Shown here piece after piece: positions 34,311 through 41,959 of a stretch of DNA of 64,000 nucleotides. The stretch's first letter is position 1. Each line of letters begins with the position of its first letter. The stretch is taken from positions 62,001 to 126,000 of the forward strand of contig CAWBRY010000005.1 in assembly GCA_963791295.1 (NCBI GenBank). The letters are read 5' to 3'. The DNA comes from CAWBRY01 sp963791295 (lineage in GTDB: Bacteria; Bacteroidota; Bacteroidia; Chitinophagales; Chitinophagaceae). The position numbers were made by a program, and so were the translations under genes. Under the pieces are notes generated by a model. That model saw only the letters and a list, made by a program, of their open reading frames with translations. It was not told where the DNA came from and made no database searches.

Positions 34311-34832
34311 ATGAATGCATTAGAACTATTTAAGAAAATTACCACGTTCATATTCGATGTTGACGGTGTGCTTACAGACGGTACAGTATTAGTGCTGGAA
34401 AATGGCTTGCAGGCGAGGCGAATGCATATAAAAGATGGATTTGCGTTGCAGATGGCCGTTAGGAATAATTACCGGGTGCTGGTGATCTCGGGAGGCAATT
34501 CGCCGCAGGTGGTTCAACGATTGGAAAAGCTCGGCGTCAGCGATGTGCATATGTCGGTAATGGACAAGAAATTGTTTTTGCAGGAATTCATTAATAAAAA
34601 TAAGTTAAACACAGAGGAAGTTTTATATATGGGCGATGACCTTCCCGACATAGGGGGTATGGAGCTGGTCGGTCTCGCCTGCTGTCCATCGGATGCCGTG
34701 AGCGAAGTGCGGGAGGCCGTTCAATATATTTCTCCCATCCGTGGAGGACTTGGTTGTGTAAGAGAAGTGATTGAGAAAGTGCTTAAGCTAAATGATCATT
34801 GGCATTACCGCGTGGACATTACTTCCCGATGA
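34311..34832 (+). CDS. kdsC: 3-deoxy-D-manno-octulosonate 8-phosphate phosphatase (KdsC)
   Basis: A 173-residue HAD phosphatase of the C0 (capless) group. FIFDVDGVLTDG holds the nucleophile Asp16 and acid Asp18; later motifs are VLVISGGNS, the lysine of motif III, and YMGDDLPDIGGMELVGLACCPSDA (motif IV). KdsC removes phosphate from KDO-8-phosphate in making the inner core sugar of lipopolysaccharide. The short length, the HIKDGFAL segment (KdsC tetramer region) and the C-terminal GGLGCVREVIEKVL all fit KdsC and not a general HAD enzyme. Other kds genes are not in the window. It is the third gene in the row starting with DUF2520. Confidence 0.9.
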   Translation: MNALELFKKITTFIFDVDGVLTDGTVLVLENGLQARRMHIKDGFALQMAVRNNYRVLVISGGNSPQVVQRLEKLGVSDVHMSVMDKKLFLQEFINKNKLNTEEVLYMGDDLPDIGGMELVGLACCPSDAVSEVREAVQYISPIRGGLGCVREVIEKVLKLNDHWHYRVDITSR

Positions 34833-34877
34833 ATTATTAACTCGCCGTTGTGGTGTATCTTTCCGTAAATTTTATTT

Positions 34878-35810
34878 ATGAGATTGACAGTAGCATTTGG
34901 ACGAATGATACGGCTGCCCAATCTCTTTTTTATCGCCCTTACTCAAGTACTCTTTCAGTACGGTATCTACTATCCGCTGTATAAAGGATCGATCCCTGCT
35001 AATGATGGTTTGCATTTTATCTTCCTGGTTTTTGCGTCAGTGTGCATCGCCGCCGCTGGATATATCATTAATGATTACTTCGATATCAATATCGACGAAG
35101 TCAATAAGCCTCACCGAATGGTGCTGGACAAATTCATCAAGCGACGCTGGGCCATCGCGTGGCACTTTATGCTGAGTACCGCCGGCCTGATACTCACCCT
35201 GCTGGCCATTCCCTTCCTGCAAAAATGGTATTTAATACTGGCCAATATTTTATGCGTTGCTTTACTTTGGTTTTATTCCACCAGTTTTAAGCGCAAGCTA
35301 TTGATTGGAAATGTAGTGATTGCCATTCTGATCGCCTGGACGATCATGGTGATATTTTACTCCAAAGTTTCTCTGGCCGACGCGTTCGGAATGGGAGAGG
35401 GCAGCCACTATAAATTTTTCCGTTTGGCATGTTTATACGCGGGTTTTGCATTTATCAGCTCTCTTATCCGCGAGGCTATCAAGGACATGGAAGACATGCC
35501 GGGCGATCTTAAATATGGATGCAGAACAATGCCCGTTGTCTGGGGACTTAACTCAACGAAGGTTTATATTGCTGTTTGGCTCATCGTACTGCTAGCTCTT
35601 CTCATTATTGTTGAAGTATATATTCTCCAATTCCGGTGGTGGATCCCCATAATATACGGCCTGGTGATGATCATTCTTCCACTCCTATACATTTTTTCTA
35701 AATTATTTACTGCTTCATCAACAAATGACTTCCATCGACTGAGCAGTTGGACGAAGGCAGTGATGGTGGCAGGAATACTTTCCATGATATTTTTTCGATT
35801 TTATCTATGA
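34878..35810 (+). CDS. UbiA-family prenyltransferase (geranylgeranylglycerol-phosphate synthase-like)
   Basis: A 310-residue membrane protein with eight or nine hydrophobic segments. NDYFDINID (Asn65, Asp66, Asp69, Asp73) is the first aspartate-rich Mg-diphosphate motif, and LIREAIKDMEDMPGDLKYGCRTMPV is the second. UbiA enzymes join a polyprenyl diphosphate to an acceptor in the inner membrane. Bacteroidota homologues of this kind are often named geranylgeranylglycerol-phosphate geranylgeranyltransferase by similarity to the archaeal lipid enzyme, but the real acceptor is not known. It could also be a menaquinone or haem-type enzyme; the second motif reads more like the former. It overlaps maf by ATGA. 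Confidence 0.82.
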   Translation: MRLTVAFGRMIRLPNLFFIALTQVLFQYGIYYPLYKGSIPANDGLHFIFLVFASVCIAAAGYIINDYFDINIDEVNKPHRMVLDKFIKRRWAIAWHFMLSTAGLILTLLAIPFLQKWYLILANILCVALLWFYSTSFKRKLLIGNVVIAILIAWTIMVIFYSKVSLADAFGMGEGSHYKFFRLACLYAGFAFISSLIREAIKDMEDMPGDLKYGCRTMPVVWGLNSTKVYIAVWLIVLLALLIIVEVYILQFRWWIPIIYGLVMIILPLLYIFSKLFTASSTNDFHRLSSWTKAVMVAGILSMIFFRFYL

Positions 35811-36373
35811 CCAACCTCATTCTTGCTTCCCAGTCTCCGCGCCGCAAACAGTTACTCGAATGGGCCGAAATTTCGTTTGAGATCGTTGCGAAAGAAACGG
35901 AGGAAACCTATCCAAAAGAATTACCCCTTCTTGAAATTGCCATCCATATAGCGCGGCAAAAAGCCCTGGCCGTTCGATCGTCGGTGCCGATTGAAAAGGT
36001 GATCCTGGCTGCAGACACGATTGTTGTCTTAAAAGAACGCATCATTGGCAAACCCAAGGAGAGACAGGATGCAATCCAAACATTGACGGAACTCTCGGGG
36101 GAGGAGCATACCGTTGTTACAGGAGTCGTCATCATGAATAAGGATAAGGAAATATCTTTTTCCGAATCGACTTTGGTTCGTTTTCACGCATTGACACAAC
36201 AGCAGATTGAATATTACGTCGATCACTATAAGCCCTACGACAAGGCGGGTGCATACGCCATCCAGGAGTGGATCGGTGTCACCGGCATCCGTTCCGTGCA
36301 TGGAGATTTTTATAATGTCATGGGCTTACCGGTAAGCAGGGTAATCCGGGAATTACAGAAATTTAATCTTTAA
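35807..36373 (+). CDS. maf: Maf-like nucleotide pyrophosphatase
   Basis: A 188-residue Maf/HAM1-fold protein from the ATG at 35807, which overlaps the UbiA-gene stop as ATGA. The family signatures are NLILASQSPRRKQLLEWA (phosphate and base binding), ILAADTIVVL (metal Asp), GKPKERQDAIQTLTELSGEEHTVVTGV and YKPYDKAGAYAIQE with the catalytic Asp/Lys region. Maf proteins hydrolyse dTTP, UTP or modified pyrimidine/purine nucleotides to monophosphates and can inhibit septum formation. The frame stays open upstream into the prenyltransferase gene, but the ATGA overlap and family start favour this site. The next gene starts 107 bases later. Confidence 0.9.
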   Translation: MTNLILASQSPRRKQLLEWAEISFEIVAKETEETYPKELPLLEIAIHIARQKALAVRSSVPIEKVILAADTIVVLKERIIGKPKERQDAIQTLTELSGEEHTVVTGVVIMNKDKEISFSESTLVRFHALTQQQIEYYVDHYKPYDKAGAYAIQEWIGVTGIRSVHGDFYNVMGLPVSRVIRELQKFNL

Positions 36374-36480
36374 CGAAGTGTAAGGTTTTTCTTATCGAAA
36401 ACGAGCAAAAGACTGAAGACCTGCTCTACGGTTAAGATATCTTTAAGTGGATAATTCAAAGAGCTTACAATCCACTTCCC

Positions 36481-37752
36481 GTGACCGAACGCCTCCTGCA
36501 ATACATTTGGCAATCTCAATACCTTTCTAAAGGCGGGATTAGAACTACCGGTGGAGAAAGCGTCCTGGTACTGTTTCCAGGTGTGTTCAACAAAAACCAG
36601 GGACCTGATTTCACGGATGCACAGATCAAAATCGATACAACCATCTGGGTTGGCACAGTCGAGTTGCACCTGAAGACATCCGACTGGATAAAACATCGGC
36701 ACCAAAACGACCCGAATTACCATTCGGTAATCCTTCATGTCGTCTGGGAAGACGATGGATCAAAAAACAATATACCCGTCGTCGAACTAAAGGATCGGGT
36801 CTCGAAAATTTTATTGCAGCGGTATGATGACTTAATGAATTCTACCTCCTTTATCCCTTGCGAAAAAAGTATACAGAATATTGGGCCGGAGATTTGGAAA
36901 TGTTGGAAGCAGCAGTTAGTGAGAGAGCGTTTGATGCGAAGAACTCAAACAATTGAATCCTATCTCCGCCAATGCAACTATCATTGGGAAGAAACTTTCT
37001 GGTGGATACTGGCGAGGAATTTTGGCATGAAGGTGAATGCCGACGCATTTGAATCGATGGCGAGATCATTGCCTGTAACTTTACTTGCAAGGCATAAAAG
37101 TCATATTCATCAGCTGGAAGGATTGCTCCTGGGACAGGCTGGCTTAATAGTCAATCAACCAAAAGACGATTACGCACAGCTATTGCGGAGGGACTACGAT
37201 TTTCACAGGATCAAATATCAACTCGTTAAAGCCCCTATCAGGCCGCAGTTTTTGAGAATGAGACCCGGAAATTTTCCGACCCTCCGGTTGGCACAACTAG
37301 CCATGCTGATCCACGTATCCGCTCATCTTTTTTCGGTCGTAAAAGAAACGGCTTCAGCCAAAGAAATAAAGAGTTTGTTTAGTGTGAGTGCAAGCGATTA
37401 TTGGGACTTCCATTACCGGTTCGATGAAATCTCACGGGCCAGGAAAAAAAAGCTGGGAAAGGGAATGATAGATCATATTATGATCAATAGCCTTGCTCCC
37501 GTAGTATTTGCTTATGGACATTATCATGATGAAGAACTGTATATGAACAAATCCATTGGTTGGTTGCAGGAGACAACCGCCGAACGAAATACGATTACGC
37601 TTGGGTTTCTAAAATTAGGTATTGCAAACAAGAATTCATTCGATTCCCAGGCCCTTACAGAATTGAAAAATGAATATTGTAATAAGAAAAAATGTCTGGA
37701 TTGTAGTATAGGAAAAGCATTGGTGAGTGGTAATCTAGTATCTAGTATCTAG
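36481..37752 (+). CDS. DUF2851 family protein, possible PD-(D/E)xK-like nuclease
   Basis: A 423-residue cytoplasmic protein starting with GTG. It matches the Bacteroidota family DUF2851, of unknown function. The N-terminal part has GPDFTDAQI (Asp43) followed by WVGTVELHLKTSDW (Glu61, His63, Lys65), an arrangement like the D...ExK core of PD-(D/E)xK nucleases. Near the C-terminus there is C-x4-C-x2-C (Cys400, Cys405, Cys408), and a further cysteine near residue 124, as in nucleases with an iron-sulphur or metal staple. The nuclease idea is my inference. The last residues LVSSI and the stop come from a CTAGATA heptamer repeat. The stop overlaps the stop of the convergent OsmC gene in one CTAG palindrome. 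Confidence 0.8.
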   Translation: MTERLLQYIWQSQYLSKGGIRTTGGESVLVLFPGVFNKNQGPDFTDAQIKIDTTIWVGTVELHLKTSDWIKHRHQNDPNYHSVILHVVWEDDGSKNNIPVVELKDRVSKILLQRYDDLMNSTSFIPCEKSIQNIGPEIWKCWKQQLVRERLMRRTQTIESYLRQCNYHWEETFWWILARNFGMKVNADAFESMARSLPVTLLARHKSHIHQLEGLLLGQAGLIVNQPKDDYAQLLRRDYDFHRIKYQLVKAPIRPQFLRMRPGNFPTLRLAQLAMLIHVSAHLFSVVKETASAKEIKSLFSVSASDYWDFHYRFDEISRARKKKLGKGMIDHIMINSLAPVVFAYGHYHDEELYMNKSIGWLQETTAERNTITLGFLKLGIANKNSFDSQALTELKNEYCNKKKCLDCSIGKALVSGNLVSSI

Positions 37753-37753
37753 C
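37733..37753. repeat. Heptanucleotide tandem repeat (ATCTAGT x3) at two gene ends
   Basis: ATCTAGT, ATCTAGT, ATCTAGC lie in tandem (37733-37739, 37740-37746, 37747-37753), two exact copies and one with a changed last base. On the minus strand they read as CTAGATA-type units, the same as at 56,608. The final CTAG (37749-37752) is the stop codon of both flanking genes, DUF2851 on the plus and OsmC on the minus strand. Confidence 0.75.
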
Positions 37754-38162
37754 CCCACCCTCCCCAATCAATTTTCACATCTATATCCGGATGGATGCTC
37801 AACTGAACAGGACAGGTGAGCGCCTTATCCTTCATGATCAGAACGGTCCTATCGTCGAGGTTCTTTAGATTTTCTGGTAAATGAAAAGTTAATTCTATTC
37901 CACCCACCCGTCGCGGATCAGCCTTCATGATCTTCAACACATCGATTTTTAGTCCATTCAAATCAAATCCCATCGATCTTGCTTTAATTCCCATCACCGT
38001 GATCATACATGTCGCCAGGCTGGTCGCCATCAGGTCTGTAGGAGAAAATCGCTCTCCCTTTCCATTGTTGTCTACCGGTGCATCCGTCTCAAAATAACTA
38101 CCGCTTCTTAGATGGGTACAGATTGTTCGAAGCTCCCCTTTGTATTCTACTGTAGAAGTCAT
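37749..38162 (-). CDS. OsmC family peroxiredoxin-like protein
   Basis: A 137-residue OsmC/Ohr-fold protein from the ATG at 38160-38162. The core MTSTVEYKGELRTICTHLRSGSYFETDAPVDNNGKGERFSPTDLMATSLATCMITVMGIKA contains the first reactive cysteine region (ATCMI); CPVQLSIHPDI near the C-terminus carries the second conserved Cys (ALTCPVQ). Known members reduce organic hydroperoxides. The positions of both cysteines fit the YhfA/OsmC-like subgroup. Its TAG stop shares the palindrome CTAG with the stop of the DUF2851 gene. It is divergent from the next gene with a 52-base gap. Confidence 0.88.
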   Translation of the reverse strand: MTSTVEYKGELRTICTHLRSGSYFETDAPVDNNGKGERFSPTDLMATSLATCMITVMGIKARSMGFDLNGLKIDVLKIMKADPRRVGGIELTFHLPENLKNLDDRTVLIMKDKALTCPVQLSIHPDIDVKIDWGGWG

Positions 38163-38214
38163 TATCAATATTTTGCCCTAAATTTACGTTTAAGAATTAT
38201 CAAAAAATATCTCC

Positions 38215-39024
38215 GTGAAGAAACTCAGTTTGTTGGTTGTAATTGGATTGATAACCATTACAGCAGTTGCTCAGGATTCCACCATGAGTCGCAGGGAAAG
38301 AAAGAAAGAAAAAAAAGACGCCCACCGGGAAAGGATCAATTCCATAATCAGGCAATCTGAGGAAGGCGTTCTCATCTATTCCAAGCAAAGCATTTTTGGC
38401 GTTCAATTTCGTACCAACGGTTATGGAGTGTTCTATGAGTTGGGGAAAATGAAAACCAATCGCAAAACTAATATTTACCGAATCGACATCACCGAGATAA
38501 AGAATCAAAAAGAAGATAAGCTGTCTAGCGGGAGCATATTCTTTGGCAACCCATACATTTATGGGAAGGCGAATAATTTTTACCAGGTCACGTTAGGATT
38601 TGGACAGCAGTATATTCTGGGCGAAAAAGGAAACAAGAATGGCGTTTCAGTCGCCGCAGTTTATAATGCGGGGCTGGCTATTGGATTATTGAAGCCATAT
38701 TATCTCGATGTCACCGACCCGACTACCTTGCAAGTCCGGAGGATCAAGTATACACCACAGGATAGTGCATTATTTCTTGGGCCAACCATCGCTGGAGGTG
38801 GTGGGTTCGGAAAGGGCTGGAGCGAACTGAAATTCAAACCGGGCGCCTTTGCAAAAGCCGCACTGCGCTTTGATTATGGTCGTTTCAATGAAATGGTTTC
38901 GGGTATTGAAGTCGGTATCAGCGCAGAATTTTACGGAGAAAAAATTCCCATCATGCTTCTGCAAAAAGATAAGCAACTCTTCTTCCAGGGTTATATCTCC
39001 CTGCTGTTTGGTCGTCGCAAATAA
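38215..39024 (+). CDS. Exported protein, probably outer-membrane beta-barrel-like
   Basis: A 269-residue protein starting with GTG. It has a signal peptide (KLSLLVVIGLITITAVAQ), a very charged stretch (SRRERKKEKKDAHRERI) and then alternating hydrophobic/polar strands ending in aromatic residues (SIFGVQFRTNGYGVFYELGKM, FYQVTLGFGQQYILGEKG, GVSVAAVYNAGLAIGLLKPYYLDV), ending with LFFQGYISLLFGRRK. This looks like a small outer-membrane barrel. I do not recognise the family. The 3' end of the gene holds the -33 box of the lipA promoter. Confidence 0.7.
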   Translation: MKKLSLLVVIGLITITAVAQDSTMSRRERKKEKKDAHRERINSIIRQSEEGVLIYSKQSIFGVQFRTNGYGVFYELGKMKTNRKTNIYRIDITEIKNQKEDKLSSGSIFFGNPYIYGKANNFYQVTLGFGQQYILGEKGNKNGVSVAAVYNAGLAIGLLKPYYLDVTDPTTLQVRRIKYTPQDSALFLGPTIAGGGGFGKGWSELKFKPGAFAKAALRFDYGRFNEMVSGIEVGISAEFYGEKIPIMLLQKDKQLFFQGYISLLFGRRK

Positions 39025-39038
39025 TGAACGTAATTTTG
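39007..39038 (+). promoter_or_regulatory. Bacteroidota-type promoter directly before lipA
   Basis: TTTG at 39007-39010 and TAATTTTG at 39031-39038 match both promoter boxes exactly with a 20-base spacer. The lipA ATG is only 4 bases after the -7 box, so transcription would start at or next to the start codon, giving a leaderless or almost leaderless mRNA. Confidence 0.65.
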
Positions 39039-39042
39039 ATGG

Positions 39043-40005
39043 ATGATTGAAGCGGCGCTAACTACTTCTTGCAACAATAAAGAGCAAAAAACGGAGTCGC
39101 TGGTTGATAGGCCAAAGAAGCCCGACTGGTTGCGCGTCAAGCTACCTATTGGTGAAAACTACAAACAGGTGCGCAACCTTGTAGACAGTCATCATCTTCA
39201 TACCATTTGTGAAAGCGGCAATTGTCCCAACATGGGAGAATGCTGGGGTGCGGGTACGGCTACTTTCATGATCTTAGGAAATACATGCACGAGGAGTTGT
39301 GGATTTTGTGCTGTATCCACGGGTAGGCCGGCAGCAGTAGATTGGGATGAACCCCAACGGGTAGCCGAGGCAATTTTTTTAATGAAGGTCAAACATGCTG
39401 TCATCACTTCAGTCGACCGTGACGAATTAAAAGATGGCGGTTCTATCATCTGGCAGAACACGATCAGGGCGGTAAAAACGTTGAATGCTCAAACTACATT
39501 AGAAACATTAATCCCCGATTTCAAAGGAATCAAAGATGATATCCAACGTATCATCGATGTAGCTCCCGAGGTGGTGAGTCATAATATTGAAACAGTAGAA
39601 AGGCTGACGCGGCAGGTTCGTATTCAGGCAAAGTATTGGCGTAGCATCGAAGTGATCCGCATCTTGAAAAAAGGCGGTATGCGCACAAAAAGCGGAATTA
39701 TGCTCGGGTTAGGAGAAGACAAAGAAGAAGTGATACAAACGATGAGGGACCTGCGTGAAAGCGGATGTGATGTAGTTACTATTGGACAATACCTTCAACC
39801 GACCAGGAAGCATTTGCCAGTGAAGCGCTTTGTGCATCCCGATGAATTCATGCAATACCGCGAAATCGGCTATAAACTCGGATTTGATTATGTTGAAAGC
39901 GGCCCGCTGGTTCGATCCTCATATCATAGCGAAAGGCATGTGTTCGCCGGTCTTGGGAGACAGGAATGGGAGAAAAGCCAGGTGCAATCCTGGAATCACG
40001 ACTGA
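39043..40005 (+). CDS. lipA: Lipoyl synthase
   Basis: A 320-residue radical-SAM enzyme that inserts two sulphurs into octanoyl groups on lipoyl domains. The auxiliary cluster cysteines are Cys56, Cys61 and Cys67 (CESGNCPNMGEC), the SAM cluster cysteines Cys82, Cys86 and Cys89 (CTRSCGFC). The C-terminal RSSYHSE contains the serine ligand of the auxiliary cluster. GENYKQVRNLVDSHHLHTICES matches the family N-terminus. The ATG at 39043 is used; no other in-frame start precedes the conserved part until residue 30. Its product is needed by the pyruvate dehydrogenase complex whose beta subunit lies at 19.6 kb. A near-consensus promoter ends only 4 bases upstream. Confidence 0.94.
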   Translation: MIEAALTTSCNNKEQKTESLVDRPKKPDWLRVKLPIGENYKQVRNLVDSHHLHTICESGNCPNMGECWGAGTATFMILGNTCTRSCGFCAVSTGRPAAVDWDEPQRVAEAIFLMKVKHAVITSVDRDELKDGGSIIWQNTIRAVKTLNAQTTLETLIPDFKGIKDDIQRIIDVAPEVVSHNIETVERLTRQVRIQAKYWRSIEVIRILKKGGMRTKSGIMLGLGEDKEEVIQTMRDLRESGCDVVTIGQYLQPTRKHLPVKRFVHPDEFMQYREIGYKLGFDYVESGPLVRSSYHSERHVFAGLGRQEWEKSQVQSWNHD

Positions 40006-40170
40006 TCAATTGAGCGTCTGGAGTTGGGACTTGTCTCTTGGTGGTCATCGTAATCCTGGTTATAAGTGGAATGAGTTCGCCCTTTAACAGCAAAAAAAAT
40101 ACCAGAAAATCATTGCCGCTTAAAGACCAAAGCCTAATGTGTTCAGAAACAACCTCGAGCAATTTTATTC

Positions 40171-40941
40171 ATGAAAAGAATCTTGATCTTAATTATTCTC
40201 ACCGGGGTGATAACCCTCAGTTTTGTCGCTATCAATGAAAGATCGATGTCATCTTCATCTCCAGTAAGCGTTACCGGAACTTATGCTCCAGTGGCTGTTC
40301 TTGAATTATTTACTTCCGAAGGTTGTTCCAGTTGTCCCCCTGCAGATCGGTTATTGCCTGAATTAAGAAAGTTAGATTCCAACGTTATTCCACTTTCATT
40401 CCATGTTGATTATTGGAATCGTTTAGGATGGAAGGATCCATTCAGTAAGAGCGCTTTTTCAGATAGACAGCGGCACTATGGGCAACTATTTCGCCTGGAG
40501 AGCATTTATACGCCGCAGCTTGTAATTAATGGAAAATATGAAGTGCTGGGTAGTAGCAGGTCTGATGCCGATGCGGCAATCAAAAAAGCTTTGCTTGAAA
40601 AATCAACGGTAAAGATTCATCTTGATGATATAAAATGGGAAGGTGACAACATAAAAATAATTTGTCGTGTCGAGGGAGATATTCAAAGAGTGGAATTGCT
40701 GGCAGCCCTTGTGCAAAAGCACGCCACCACCCACGTCAAAGCCGGCGAAAATGACGGAGCTACTCTTTCTCATATCAACATAGTGCGGTCATTTGAGAAA
40801 CAGCCGGCAACCGAAAAGACGAAATTTTCTTTGAAATCGACTGGTAATCCTGAAGAAAAGAATTGGCAACTTATAATCTATGCACAGCAAAAAGATGGTA
40901 AGATTGTGGGCGCTCTTTCATACGAGACTCCCGTCAATTAA
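40171..40941 (+). CDS. DUF1223 family secreted thioredoxin-fold protein
   Basis: A 256-residue exported protein of the DUF1223 family. After a signal peptide (RILILIILTGVITLSFVA), a thioredoxin-like part begins VAVLELFTSEGCSSCPPADRLLPEL, with CSSC in place of CxxC at the redox position, followed by VIPLSFHVDYWNRLGWKDPF and YTPQLVINGKYEVLGS, which carries the cis-proline equivalent. The C-terminal beta domain (about 150-256) is family-specific. The precise role is unknown. The redox motif and exported site suggest a periplasmic thiol function. The 165-base gap to lipA contains no other gene. Confidence 0.8.
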   Translation: MKRILILIILTGVITLSFVAINERSMSSSSPVSVTGTYAPVAVLELFTSEGCSSCPPADRLLPELRKLDSNVIPLSFHVDYWNRLGWKDPFSKSAFSDRQRHYGQLFRLESIYTPQLVINGKYEVLGSSRSDADAAIKKALLEKSTVKIHLDDIKWEGDNIKIICRVEGDIQRVELLAALVQKHATTHVKAGENDGATLSHINIVRSFEKQPATEKTKFSLKSTGNPEEKNWQLIIYAQQKDGKIVGALSYETPVN

Positions 40942-40958
40942 GTCAGTAGTGAAATACC

Positions 40959-41933
40959 TTATTTCATCTCCCACACCAGGGCGCTGGCGCCAAGGATCGC
41001 GGCATCGGATTCCTTTAGATGACTGACGAGTAGTTTAACTTTATTCTGGAAGACCTGGATAAGATTTGCTTCCATATTCTCCCTGGTGGGTTTAAGGATA
41101 AGATCTCCGGCCTTTGTCAAGCCCCCGAATAATATGATGGCCTCCGGACTGGAAAACATAACTGCATTGGCCAATGCAAGTCCCAGGATCTTACCAGTAA
41201 AAGCAAATATTTCTAGAGCGACTTTATCTCCCTGTGTGGCCGCTTCGTACACCGCTTTTGAGTCCAGTTGATCTTCGGGAACCTTTCTTAATAAACTTTT
41301 TTCTTTGGTCTGGCTCAGCAATTCAATTGCAGTTAGCCGAACTCCGGTGGCTGATGCATAACTCTCCAATGAACCTTTTTTTCCTGTGCCTGCATGAAGT
41401 CGTCCATCAGGGATGACGATCGTGTGCCCCAGCTCGCCGGCGAAGCCATCATGGCCATAGATCAACTTCCCATTGGCAACAATTCCGCTTCCCACACCCG
41501 TTCCCAGGGTGATCATAATAAAATCCTTCATCCCCTTAGCTGCACCATACATCATTTCACCAATAGCAGCAGCATTAGCGTCGTTGGTCAACGCTACGGG
41601 CAGATTGAATTTTGCTTCTATTAGTTTCGCTAGTGGAATGACGCCTTTCCAGGGTAGGTTAGGAGCATATTCAATAGTCCCGGTATAATAATTTCCGTTG
41701 GGGGCACCGACGCCAATTCCCTTCATTCTTCCCACACCACCTGCCTTTTCAATGATCTCCGATAAAACAGAATGCAATTCGTCGATAAAGGTGCCCACCT
41801 CTTTATGCCTTTTCGTAGATATGTCTCCTGAAAAAAGAACATTCCCATCCCGGTCGACAATTCCAAACTTTGTTCCGGTGCCACCGATATCAATTCCTAC
41901 AGCGAGAGGTTGTCCGACACTTGATTTTGCCAT
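40959..41933 (-). CDS. ROK family sugar kinase (glucokinase-like), without zinc motif
   Basis: A 324-residue ROK protein. The ATP-binding DIGGTGTKFG is at about 15-24, and LTNDANAAAIGEM and IMITLGTGVGSGIVANGKL form the second phosphate and sugar sites (catalytic Asp in NDANAA). GELGHTIVIPDG has the conserved His, but the zinc site that usually follows (CGCGxxGC) is replaced by LHAGTGKKGSLES with no cysteine. It phosphorylates glucose or a related hexose in the cytoplasm. It lies 26 bases after the hexose transporter gene on the same strand, and glycogen genes start on the other side, so it likely feeds glucose-6-phosphate to glycogen synthesis. It lacks an HTH and so is a kinase, not a repressor. 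Confidence 0.87.
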   Translation of the reverse strand: MAKSSVGQPLAVGIDIGGTGTKFGIVDRDGNVLFSGDISTKRHKEVGTFIDELHSVLSEIIEKAGGVGRMKGIGVGAPNGNYYTGTIEYAPNLPWKGVIPLAKLIEAKFNLPVALTNDANAAAIGEMMYGAAKGMKDFIMITLGTGVGSGIVANGKLIYGHDGFAGELGHTIVIPDGRLHAGTGKKGSLESYASATGVRLTAIELLSQTKEKSLLRKVPEDQLDSKAVYEAATQGDKVALEIFAFTGKILGLALANAVMFSSPEAIILFGGLTKAGDLILKPTRENMEANLIQVFQNKVKLLVSHLKESDAAILGASALVWEMK

Positions 41934-41959
41934 CTTTGTTTGTTTTAACTCCGGTTCGA

